NCBI GenBank assembly: GCA_022795805.1
Contig: JAAWHK010000019.1
Span: forward strand, 1 to 35,927
Origin: Hungatella sp.
GTDB taxonomy: Bacteria; Bacillota; Clostridia; Lachnospirales; Lachnospiraceae
Length of the DNA stretch: 35,927 nucleotides
Direction of reading: 5' to 3'
This document shows, in pieces, positions 16,856-23,492 of the stretch. The first letter of the stretch is position 1. Each line of letters opens with the position of its first letter. Under the pieces are notes generated by a model, which did not search any database, was not told the origin of the DNA, and saw only the letters and a list, made by a program, of their open reading frames with translations. The position numbers and the translations under genes were made by a program.

Positions 16856-17179
16856 TCACTTCTTCGCTTCCTTCATCATCTTCACGGCCGTCTTTAAGAC
16901 CTTCTCCCCATCCATCATCCCGTAGGCTGTCTGGTCGATGACCGCGATGGGAATCCCGGTGGAGCCGTACTGCTTTACCACCTCCTGGAACCTGTGCTTC
17001 ACCTGGGGCCCCAGAAGAATCACATCCGGGTGCCGCTCCTCAATGATCTGACCGATCTTTCCGTCGGAAAAAGCCTCCACCTCAATGGGAAGCCCGTGAG
17101 CCTGGGCCACACCCTGCATCTTGCTCGCCAGCATACTGGTGGACATCCCCGCGCTGCAAAATAAATATACTCTCTTCAT
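16856..17179 (-). CDS. PTS EIIB component, lactose/cellobiose family
   Basis: A 107-residue cytoplasmic phosphocarrier that passes phosphate to the sugar entering through EIIC. It begins with KRVYLFCSAGMSTSMLASKM, where Cys8 is the phosphorylation site in the family's P-loop. DVILLGPQVKHR and the GxxIPIAVID strand follow. A GTG sits one codon upstream; the ATG at 17179 is better placed, with AAAGGAG 7 bases before it. It lies 25 bases after EIIA and 47 before EIIC. Confidence 0.95.
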   Translation of the reverse strand: MKRVYLFCSAGMSTSMLASKMQGVAQAHGLPIEVEAFSDGKIGQIIEERHPDVILLGPQVKHRFQEVVKQYGSTGIPIAVIDQTAYGMMDGEKVLKTAVKMMKEAKK

Positions 17180-17204
17180 CACCGTTCTCCTTTCCTTATT
17201 CCCG

Positions 17205-17549
17205 TCACGTTCCGCTCTGCCTCATAAGCTTCTTCTCCAGCGCGTCCATCTGCTCATAACTTGCGATCATCTCCTCCGCGATGATCTTGAACCCCTCCGC
17301 GCTCATCAGCTGATCCTCCGCATGGATGAGAATCAGGGAGCTTCCTGCCGGGTCGCCCTTGGCCTCCCTCTGCAGAAGCTCAAAGTGCGCCTCATGGCCC
17401 TTTAAAAACTCCTGCTGTCCGGCCTCCACACACGCCCTGGCGCCGTCAAAGTCCCTCTCTTTGGCTTTGTGAATGGCCTCAATGTAGCTGGAGCGGGCCG
17501 TCCCCACGTTGGAAATAATCTGGAAGCAAGTAATTTCTAATCCTTCCAC
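17205..17549 (-). CDS. PTS EIIA component, lactose/cellobiose family
   Basis: A 114-residue, mostly helical protein that takes phosphate from HPr on His76 in the motif SLILIHAEDQLMS. Asp79 in the same motif is the likely metal ligand of the trimer. The opening ITCFQIISNVGTARSSYIEAI is typical of LacF/CelC. It is the first gene of the PTS operon, with an AAAGGAGGG ribosome site and a predicted activator-dependent promoter about 45 bases upstream. Confidence 0.95.
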   Translation of the reverse strand: MEGLEITCFQIISNVGTARSSYIEAIHKAKERDFDGARACVEAGQQEFLKGHEAHFELLQREAKGDPAGSSLILIHAEDQLMSAEGFKIIAEEMIASYEQMDALEKKLMRQSGT

Positions 17550-17592
17550 ATGTTTCCCTCCTTTCTCCGGTTGATTTTTTGATTCTGGGGTT

Positions 17593-17621
17593 ATTATATA
17601 TTTAAAAACCTTATTTGTGCA
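17593..17621 (-). promoter_or_regulatory. Promoter of the PTS operon, weak -35
   Basis: On the minus strand a perfect TATAAT (17598-17593) is preceded at 17 bases by TGCACA (17621-17616), only a 4 of 6 match to the -35 consensus. A good -10 with a poor -35, and a palindrome 10 bases further upstream, is the usual form of an activator-dependent promoter. Confidence 0.7.
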
Positions 17622-17631
17622 GTAAAGTCAC

Positions 17632-17648
17632 TTCCTAGCTGTTAGGAA
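17632..17648. promoter_or_regulatory. Candidate operator for the LicR-type activator (PTS operon copy)
   Basis: A 17-base inverted repeat, TTCCTA-N5-TAGGAA, with both 6-base arms perfect. Its centre is about 54 bases upstream of the predicted PTS transcription start. The same arms and spacing occur once more, at 19871-19887, upstream of the regulator gene itself. Confidence 0.7.
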
Positions 17649-17724
17649 ATATGGTTTTATGCATGATTACTATAGCATTCCCGGCTTTTCCCCTTTTATA
17701 CCGTCATATCTCTCATGGTTCTGC

Positions 17725-17757
17725 AAAAACAAAAAGAACCCCGCGGCGCGGGATTCT
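17725..17757 (-). terminator. Rho-independent terminator after the LicR-type regulator
   Basis: On the minus strand GAATCCCGCG pairs with GCGGGGTTC across a two-base CC centre (a few pairs open in reality), followed by TTTTTGTTTTT. It lies about 60 bases after the regulator stop and isolates that gene from the PTS operon promoter. Confidence 0.85.
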
Positions 17758-17814
17758 CCTTTATGGGGCGGGCTGCCTTCCCAACTGACTTTCCGCCGCA
17801 GTGTGTCCTCATCT

Positions 17815-19734
17815 CTATTCCACAATCCGCTCCACAAATTCTTCGTAGGAGCACTCCTCCATCAGCCGCTCCAGCTGACGGGGGCTGCCGATGATGCTGG
17901 AGACCCAGTCAAAAAAGATCTTAATCATCCTCTGATCGCCTTCATTGATCGCGAACAGCATCACCAGGCGCACGTCAAAGGTCCCCCATTTCACCGGCTG
18001 GGCCAGCCTGGCCACCGCGATGGTAGACCGGCTGGCGTAGGCCTGAAAGGCATGGGGAACCGCCAGCGCGTTGACGAAGGACGTGGGGCTTAAACGCTCC
18101 CTCTCCAGGACCGAACTCCTGAATCCGGAGTCCACCACCCCCTCTTTCTCCAGCCTGTCGCACAGACAGCCGATAACCTCCCCGGGCGTCCTGCACAACA
18201 AGTTGGGGTAATAGTGCTCCCTGCGCATGAGACGGCCTATATGGGAGGCAAATTCCAGGCGGAACCGATTCTTATCCAGCTTGTTCAGCGCTTCCAGAAT
18301 CCGGGCCTCCGACTCCGAATCCAGAAACACGCTGACAGGCACCGTCAGAATACTGAGGGCATGTTCGATGGGCGTGGTGGTCAGGATCAGATCCGGGGCG
18401 ATCCGGTTCACCTCCGCCTCCTCAAAATAGTTGCTCCTCTTCACGATCTCCATCCGCTCCCTGAACATCTCAAGGATCCGCTTCTCACACATGTCAAAGA
18501 ATGTCTGGTTGTAGGGCATGACCATCATGGCCCTGTATTTCCGCACCGAATTCAGCCTCTCGCTGGCAGCCCCCAGATGCAGGGCCAGAAAACCGCTCTC
18601 CATGTCCGCGATAGTGATTCCCAGCTCCTCCTCCAGAAACCCGGTAATACACACCCCCATCTCAAAGATCAGGGGATAATTCTGCTTGATCTCCTCCAGG
18701 AAGATATCCTCCAGCACCACCTGATTTCTGGCCCTTTCGATAAGACTGTGAATGTGCATCTTAAGTCCCGCCGCCAGATCCTCATCCTCCCGGTAGTCCA
18801 TGCCGAACACGTCCATAAGCCGCACCAGGGAGCCCTCCACCAGACGCCTGGTGTTGAGCCACCGGTCTCCCAGCTTAATGTGGTCGCTGGCGTAATTGGA
18901 CGCTCTCCGCCCCATGATCACCAGGGCAAACATCCCCACCTCCCCCTCCTTCACCTGAAGGTGGAGCCGCCTGGCTATCCTGTCAAAAAAGGTTTTCGCT
19001 ATCTGATACTCGATGGTGTCTCTCAGTCCCGGTTCCGTATCATCCATCTGCACATAATGGCAGGCGCTGATCCGCTCGATGCTGGTTCCCGCATGGACAA
19101 TGAGCATGGGGAACATGGACTGGTGGATGGAGTAGTCGTACTCTTCCAGCACCTGCACGAAGATATCCTTCACCTCGATGAGATCAAAATTCTTGTACAG
19201 ATGGGCCAGCCTGTTCAGATTCAGGAAATTCTCCTGGACCTCGGCCACCAGAAGATCCCTGTAAAATTTCCGTTTCACATGCTCGTCCCCCTCCAGGGAG
19301 ACGCACTCTAAGCTGCGCACCAGTTTTAGCCCCGTGTACGGTTCGATCATCCTTCTGATTCGCTTCAAGTCGTTCTGAAGGGAGTAATCGCTGACATAGA
19401 TCTGGCTCTGCAGCTGAGTCAGGTTCAGCTCCCTGTTCTCAAACAGCAGGCGCTGTATCATGTAAATACACCGCGCTCCCGGCGTCTGGGGAATGTCGCT
19501 GGCCAAAGGGCCCTCCGGCCCCTGCTCTCTCTGCTCCTGACGCCTTATGGCCCGGTATCCCCTGCGCACGCTGGATTCGATCCCCAGTCCCCCGGACTGC
19601 CGGTTCACGGCCTCCACATCGGAGCGGATGGTTCTGTCCGTCACATTGAGAAGTTCCGCGAGCCTGCGGCTGGTCATCCAGTCCCGGCTCTTTGTCAGCA
19701 GCTCAAGGAGCCTTTCCTGCCTGTCGTTCAACAT
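17815..19734 (-). CDS. LicR/MtlR-type PTS-regulated transcription activator
   Basis: The protein has 639 residues. A DNA-binding HTH_11 domain (residues 1-65, RRLAELLNVTDRTIRSDVEAVN) replaces the RNA-binding domain of true BglG antiterminators, so it binds DNA. Two PRD domains follow, with histidines in LIVHAGTSIERI, KMHIHSLIERA and LALHLGAASERL available for phosphorylation by HPr or EIIB. An EIIB-like domain comes next, then a fructose-type EIIA-like domain with His561 (NALAVPHAF). The EIIB-like P-loop reads VMPYNQTFF and lacks the cysteine common there, so that domain is probably not phosphorylated. It is single-gene, flanked by terminators, with its own promoter and the same palindrome found at the PTS operon, so it probably activates the PTS operon and itself. 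Confidence 0.92.
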   Translation of the reverse strand: MLNDRQERLLELLTKSRDWMTSRRLAELLNVTDRTIRSDVEAVNRQSGGLGIESSVRRGYRAIRRQEQREQGPEGPLASDIPQTPGARCIYMIQRLLFENRELNLTQLQSQIYVSDYSLQNDLKRIRRMIEPYTGLKLVRSLECVSLEGDEHVKRKFYRDLLVAEVQENFLNLNRLAHLYKNFDLIEVKDIFVQVLEEYDYSIHQSMFPMLIVHAGTSIERISACHYVQMDDTEPGLRDTIEYQIAKTFFDRIARRLHLQVKEGEVGMFALVIMGRRASNYASDHIKLGDRWLNTRRLVEGSLVRLMDVFGMDYREDEDLAAGLKMHIHSLIERARNQVVLEDIFLEEIKQNYPLIFEMGVCITGFLEEELGITIADMESGFLALHLGAASERLNSVRKYRAMMVMPYNQTFFDMCEKRILEMFRERMEIVKRSNYFEEAEVNRIAPDLILTTTPIEHALSILTVPVSVFLDSESEARILEALNKLDKNRFRLEFASHIGRLMRREHYYPNLLCRTPGEVIGCLCDRLEKEGVVDSGFRSSVLERERLSPTSFVNALAVPHAFQAYASRSTIAVARLAQPVKWGTFDVRLVMLFAINEGDQRMIKIFFDWVSSIIGSPRQLERLMEECSYEEFVERIVE

Positions 19735-19828
19735 AGGTTACCTCCTACCCGTCACTTACGTCCTCTTTTCTTTGTCTGGAGCCTGCTGCCTGCTGCCCCG
19801 GACCCGGCACATTCTGTGCCTTCCTGAC

Positions 19829-19857
19829 TTTATCATAACCGAAAACCTCCATGCCAA
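19829..19857 (-). promoter_or_regulatory. Probable promoter of the LicR-type regulator gene
   Basis: On the minus strand TTGGCA (19857-19852) and GATAAA (19834-19829) are 17 bases apart. The -10 matches only 4 of 6. The candidate operator lies 13 bases upstream of the -35, almost the same geometry as at the PTS operon, which supports activator control of both. The leader would be about 90 bases. Confidence 0.5.
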
Positions 19858-19870
19858 AAGACAAACCGGA

Positions 19871-19887
19871 TTCCTAGCTCCTAGGAA
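19871..19887. promoter_or_regulatory. Candidate operator for the LicR-type activator (autoregulatory copy)
   Basis: An inverted repeat TTCCTA-GCTCC-TAGGAA; the arms extend to a perfect 7-base TTCCTAG/CTAGGAA. Its centre is about 57 bases upstream of the predicted regulator transcription start. It matches the copy at 17632-17648 in arms, spacing and distance to the promoter. Confidence 0.7.
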
Positions 19888-19941
19888 AAAAGAGGCCCGG
19901 CCGGATTCGGCCGTCTTAATGACCTTCATGACGATGACCGT

Positions 19942-19978
19942 AACAAAAGGAGAACTTTCCTGTCTACAAAAGTTCCCC
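19942..19978 (-). terminator. Rho-independent terminator overlapping the end of the HPr gene
   Basis: On the minus strand GGGGAACTTT (19978-19969) pairs with AAAGTTCTCC (19958-19949) in a 10-bp stem with one G-T pair, followed by TTTTGTT. The HPr stop codon lies in the loop. A second, weaker hairpin of CGGCCG arms at 19898-19913, with TTTTTT at 19891-19886, could act as a backup and touches the operator. Confidence 0.8.
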
Positions 19979-20221
19979 TGCCAGTGTTTTCAGCTCTTTA
20001 ACCGTCTGCTCCTCCGAAACTCCCTCCACCTTAAACTCCAGAACGTCGCCGCATTTTGCCCTCAGCCTCATCAGTCCCATCAGCTGCCTCATGTCCGCCG
20101 CACAGTCCCTGCAGGCCACGCGGATCCTGCATTCACGTTCCATCGCAAACTGTGCCATATACGCCGCACTTCTGGCATGAAGTCCGTTGGGATCGGAAAT
20201 CTTGTGTGTAAATGTAACCAT
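19964..20221 (-). CDS. HPr-like phosphocarrier, Ser46 absent
   Basis: HPr carries phosphate from EI to EIIA proteins and PRD regulators. This one has 85 residues, the normal size. The active site DPNGLHARSA has His15 in its exact place. At the position of the regulatory Ser46 it has Gln (DMRQLMGLM where HPr has KSIMGVM). HPr kinase should therefore be unable to modify it, and it should not work as a CcpA co-repressor. The start at 20221 has GGAGGAAC upstream. The frame remains open for 46 more codons, but those are compositionally poor and lack a ribosome site. It is cysteine-rich for an HPr (Cys31, 37, 40). It is transcribed alone, just upstream of the PTS regulator, so it may be the dedicated phosphate donor for this system (inference). 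Confidence 0.93.
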   Translation of the reverse strand: MVTFTHKISDPNGLHARSAAYMAQFAMERECRIRVACRDCAADMRQLMGLMRLRAKCGDVLEFKVEGVSEEQTVKELKTLAGELL

Positions 20222-20375
20222 ATGTTCCTCCAGTCGTCCAATCGTTCTCCCGTAAGTACTTCGATTCCCGTGAGCAATGAGCCAAGTGCCTGCACGAGCA
20301 TTCGGCGAATGCCGCGAGGGTTCCATACCCCGTTGCTTGCAGCGGGGTTGTCGGCTCACCGTTCAGATACGTGCC
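20222..20375 (-). other. Structured 5' leader of the HPr gene, possible RNA element or palindromic repeat
   Basis: The roughly 155-base leader holds several perfect hairpins. CCCCG/CGGGG spans 20347-20328 and GCATTC-GCC-GAATGC spans 20312-20298. The stretch GGTGAGCC (20360-20353) can pair either with GGCTCA (20283-20278) or with GCTCAC (20275-20270), so two outer stems exclude each other. No T-run follows, so it is not a plain attenuator. It could be a regulatory RNA or a dispersed palindromic repeat that landed here. I do not recognise it as a known riboswitch. Confidence 0.5.
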
Positions 20376-20381
20376 GGTTCC

Positions 20382-20410
20382 ATTATATCAACAACCCACA
20401 CCTAAATCAA
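20382..20410 (-). promoter_or_regulatory. Promoter of the HPr gene
   Basis: On the minus strand TTGATT (20410-20405) and a perfect TATAAT (20387-20382) are 17 bases apart. The -35 overlaps the stop codon of the upstream binding-protein gene. Transcription should start near 20375 and include the structured leader. Confidence 0.8.
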
Positions 20411-21810
20411 TCGGTTTCGTGTCGCCGGTCATGGAACACAATATCTTCACTGGCGTACTCAAAGGGCCATACAATCTTGTACTCCCCGTTCTGAATCTGG
20501 GCTATGGCCACGGACGCCCACGTGTTGTTATTGTAGTGCCACACCCCGTCCACCTGATGATCCTCGAACCTGATCCTGTCATAGGGCAGAATGATCCTGG
20601 GTCCCCCCGGGAAGGCTTCCCGGATATCCAGGGAAGCCAGCGCGTCCTTTACCGCCTCCCCGTCGTCGGTCCCGGCCTGCTCAAAGGCAGTCTTAAAGAC
20701 CCACACCGCCGTGTAAGACTCCGCCGAATGGCCGTTCATGTCCACGCCGAAGACCTCCCTGAACCGCCGGTTTATGTCCTGGCCTTTGGCGAAATCCGGA
20801 TTCCACTCCACCACGGAGGTGAGGCCTTCACACATGCCTTCCGCTGCCGGTATAAAGCTGGGGTCCGTGAACCCGTTGGCCTTGGCGATCAGTATGGGCG
20901 GCTCATAGCCCTGCTCCCTCATGGTCTTCATCAGCAGAACGGCGTCCGATATGTAGCTCTCCGCCAGGACCGCATCGGCATCAGCCTCCTTCAGCGCCTT
21001 AATCTCCGGCGTCAGATCCGCGGCTCCCTGGCTGTATCGGATCTCCTCCACAATCTCCATCCCGTACTCCGGGGCGTAGTGCCTTGCACACCGGATGGCC
21101 TCCTGCCCGATCATGCTGTTGTCCGCAAAAACCGCGATGGTTTCCACTTTCTTCCCAGTCTTCTCCTCCTGATCCCTCATGTACATAAACATCTTTTCCA
21201 GGTACAGAGAGTTCATTGGACACATGCGGAAAAAGTATTCGTACCCGTGGGTGGTGATACTGTCCACCGTGGAGATGGCCGTGATCATGGGAATCCGGTT
21301 CTCCTCACACACCTGGGACACCACCTCCGTCAGCGTGCTCTGATGGCAGCCCAGTACCGCGTGTACCTGCTCCTCTTCGATAAGCCTCTCCGCCACCTGC
21401 CGCGCCGCCTGGTTGTCTCCCCTGGTATCCCCCCGGACGATCTCAACCGGCCTCCCGCCGATGCCTCCCGCCCGGTTAATATCCTCGGCCGCAAAATCGA
21501 TCCCCCTGAGTATGTTGGTCCCGATGGCCGCATTGTTGCCGCTGAGCGCATATATAACCCCGATGCGGACCGGCTCACCGGTCAGCCCGTAGTCCTGCCA
21601 CTCCCCGCCTTCCCACAGCTCTGCATCCGAACCCCCATCTTGGTCCCGCCTCCCGTCCGGCCCTTCGTCCCTCATCTCCTGTACACCGCCGGCATCCTGA
21701 AACCCTGTCCTGTCCGCTCCCGTCTCTTTGCCGCCCGCTTTACAGCCAGCCGCCAGCAAAATCACCGCGGCCCAGCCCAACAGGCACTTCGCCGCCTTTC
21801 CTGTCTTCAT
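20407..21810 (-). CDS. Liv-type ABC transporter substrate-binding lipoprotein, second copy
   Basis: The protein has 467 residues. A lipoprotein signal ends in LLAAGC with Cys23 as the lipid site, then a low-complexity linker rich in Gly and Asp reaches about residue 75. The type I periplasmic-binding fold follows: VRIGVIYALSGNNAAIGTNILRGIDFAAEDIN, GCHQSTLTEVVSQVCEENRIPMITA, and late MNGHSAESYTAVWVFKTAFEQAG. It is clearly paralogous to the next protein (22005-23387) over its whole folded part, including the last WPFEYASEDIVF. The ligand is likely an amino acid or related polar molecule but cannot be named. It has its own promoter, so its level can differ from that of the first copy. Confidence 0.93.
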   Translation of the reverse strand: MKTGKAAKCLLGWAAVILLAAGCKAGGKETGADRTGFQDAGGVQEMRDEGPDGRRDQDGGSDAELWEGGEWQDYGLTGEPVRIGVIYALSGNNAAIGTNILRGIDFAAEDINRAGGIGGRPVEIVRGDTRGDNQAARQVAERLIEEEQVHAVLGCHQSTLTEVVSQVCEENRIPMITAISTVDSITTHGYEYFFRMCPMNSLYLEKMFMYMRDQEEKTGKKVETIAVFADNSMIGQEAIRCARHYAPEYGMEIVEEIRYSQGAADLTPEIKALKEADADAVLAESYISDAVLLMKTMREQGYEPPILIAKANGFTDPSFIPAAEGMCEGLTSVVEWNPDFAKGQDINRRFREVFGVDMNGHSAESYTAVWVFKTAFEQAGTDDGEAVKDALASLDIREAFPGGPRIILPYDRIRFEDHQVDGVWHYNNNTWASVAIAQIQNGEYKIVWPFEYASEDIVFHDRRHETD

Positions 21811-21840
21811 AGCACGCCCTCCCAGACTTCCTGTACCACA

Positions 21841-21869
21841 ATTCTATTTCCAATTCCCAAATTTTTCAA
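21841..21869 (-). promoter_or_regulatory. Promoter of the second binding-protein gene
   Basis: On the minus strand TTGAAA (21869-21864) and TAGAAT (21846-21841) are 17 bases apart. Transcription should start near 21834, about 24 bases before the ATG. Confidence 0.75.
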
Positions 21870-21911
21870 CCCCTGTTTCGTATTTTACGGTTCACGGAAC
21901 GCATATTGTGA

Positions 21912-21950
21912 AACAAGAAATCAGCCTGCCGCAGAACCATGCGGCAGGCT
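21912..21950 (-). terminator. Rho-independent terminator after the first binding-protein gene
   Basis: On the minus strand AGCCTGCCGCA pairs with TGCGGCAGGCT in a perfect 11-bp stem with a 6-base loop, followed by a T-rich stretch. It lies 54 bases after the stop codon of the first binding protein and separates the two binding-protein genes. Confidence 0.9.
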
Positions 21951-22004
21951 GCAATATCTCAGCAGTTTCGTTTCATTTACAGATGCAATGGCCGGTCTCC
22001 CGCC

Positions 22005-23387
22005 TTACTGCAGCGGAGCCGGATACACAATCTTGGTGTCAGAGAATGCAAACGGCCAAACGGTCTTCCACTGGCCGTCCTGAATCTGAGCAATCGCCAC
22101 GGATGCAGAGGTGTTGTCCCTGTAGTGAGCCTCGCCCGCCAGGTCGTAATTCTCGAACTTGATCTGGTCATAGGGAAGGACGATCTTGCGTCCGCCCGGG
22201 AACTGGCCCTGGATGTCGATGTTTGCCAGAGCGTCCTTCACGGCTGCGCCGTCGGTGCTGCCCGCCTGCTCGATGGCAGTCTTGAACAGCCACACTACGG
22301 TGTAGGACTCTGCGGAGTGTCCGTTCATGTCAACGCCGAATTCCTTCTTAAACTCCTCGTTGATCTCAACACCGTTGGTCAGATCCGGGTTAAACTCCAC
22401 CACGGAAGCCACGCCGTTGGCAATGCTTCCCAGGTTGGTGATGAAGGAGGGATCCGTAAAGCCGTTGGCCTTGGCAACGATCATCTTGGGGCTGTAGTTC
22501 TGCTCTTTCAGAGTCTGAATAAACAGAGTGGCATCGCCGATGTAGGAGTCGCACAGAACCGCATCGGGGTTGGCCTGCTTCAGCGCCAGAACCTGGGCGC
22601 TTAAATCGGTTGCGTTGCTGGTGTAGTCCACAGTGGCTACCAGCTCGATGCCGTACTGATCCTTAAACAGCTCCACGCAGCGGATCAGCTCCTGACCGAT
22701 GGCAGCCCTGTCGGTAAAGATGGCCACGGTCCTTATCTCCTCTCCGGTCTGCTCTGCGGAGTCTCTTAAGTACATCAGCATATCCTCCACATACACGGAG
22801 TTTAAGGGGCAGAGACGGAAGAAATAGTCCATGTCCTTGTGCTCCTCGTTGGACAGTCTGTCCAGAGTGGAGATAGCCGTGATCATGGGAACCTGGTACT
22901 GCTGGCACACCTGGGCAACAACCTCGGTAACAACGGACATATGACATCCCATCATAACATCCACATGCTCCTGGGTGATCAGACGCTCGGCCTCGGATCT
23001 TCCTGTAGCCGCATCGCCTGCGTGATCGCCCCGCACAACCTCCAGCGGACGGCCGTCAACTCCGCCTGCCGCGTTGATCTCGGCTACCGCGAAGTCAATA
23101 CCTCTTAAGATGTTGGCGCCGATGGCCGCGGAACCGCCGGACATGGCGTAGATGGTCCCGATCTTTATAGGATCGCCGGTCAGTTCGGCCCCCGGAGCCT
23201 CAGCCGCGGCTGCCGTCGTCTCCCCGGAGTCTCCTGCTGCCGCCGTCGTATCTGCCGCCGCAGCGGTGGTTGCAGCCGCAGGCGCCGCCGTCGTATCTGC
23301 CGTGCTGCCGGATGACGAACATCCCGCAAGTGCGGACATTGCCACAGCCGCCGCACAGAGAATAGAAGTAAGTTTTCTGAATTTCAT
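22005..23387 (-). CDS. Liv-type ABC transporter substrate-binding lipoprotein, first copy
   Basis: The protein has 460 residues. The start at 23387 has GGAGGAACATT before it; ten further codons upstream in frame are not favoured. The signal ends in SALAGC with Cys23, then an Ala/Thr/Asp-rich linker (residues 24-70) tethers the domain to the membrane. The folded part begins IKIGTIYAMSGGSAAIGANILRGIDFAVAEIN and shows VMMGCHMSVVTEVVAQVCQQYQVPMITA, AKANGFTDPSF and MNGHSAESYTVVWLF. It lies directly after livF with its own promoter, and is presumably the main capture protein for the LivHMGF transporter. The substrate class (branched-chain amino acid, amide or other) is not decided by sequence. Confidence 0.95.
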   Translation of the reverse strand: MKFRKLTSILCAAAVAMSALAGCSSSGSTADTTAAPAAATTAAAADTTAAAGDSGETTAAAAEAPGAELTGDPIKIGTIYAMSGGSAAIGANILRGIDFAVAEINAAGGVDGRPLEVVRGDHAGDAATGRSEAERLITQEHVDVMMGCHMSVVTEVVAQVCQQYQVPMITAISTLDRLSNEEHKDMDYFFRLCPLNSVYVEDMLMYLRDSAEQTGEEIRTVAIFTDRAAIGQELIRCVELFKDQYGIELVATVDYTSNATDLSAQVLALKQANPDAVLCDSYIGDATLFIQTLKEQNYSPKMIVAKANGFTDPSFITNLGSIANGVASVVEFNPDLTNGVEINEEFKKEFGVDMNGHSAESYTVVWLFKTAIEQAGSTDGAAVKDALANIDIQGQFPGGRKIVLPYDQIKFENYDLAGEAHYRDNTSASVAIAQIQDGQWKTVWPFAFSDTKIVYPAPLQ

Positions 23388-23451
23388 AATGTTCCTCCTT
23401 TTTAAGTACTTCCGCACCAGTCGGAAGCCTCCCTGTTTTAGTCATGCATCT

Positions 23452-23480
23452 ATTTTACACCGAACTGCCGACGATGTAAA
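23452..23480 (-). promoter_or_regulatory. Promoter of the first binding-protein gene
   Basis: On the minus strand TTTACA (23480-23475) and TAAAAT (23457-23452) are 17 bases apart. The leader contains a small hairpin, CTTCCG...CGGAAG (about 23408-23426). A separate promoter lets the binding protein be made in excess of the transporter subunits, as is common for lipoprotein binding proteins. Confidence 0.75.
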
Positions 23481-23492
23481 AATCCTTTTGAT

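Noticed and set aside
17550-17814. A BglG-type RNA antiterminator site (RAT) with terminator before the PTS operon
   Set aside because: The terminator here belongs to the preceding regulator gene and lies upstream of the PTS promoter. The regulator has a DNA-binding HTH domain, not an RNA-binding CAT domain.
18214-19311. A 365-codon plus-strand open frame antisense to the PTS regulator
   Set aside because: It is His- and Gln-rich shadow translation without motifs; the minus-strand regulator domains are unmistakable.
20371-22083. A 570-codon open frame on the plus strand
   Set aside because: It lies antisense to the second binding-protein gene, has no family motif or ribosome site, and its amino-acid make-up (many Pro, His, Arg, Leu) is that of a reversed GC-rich gene.
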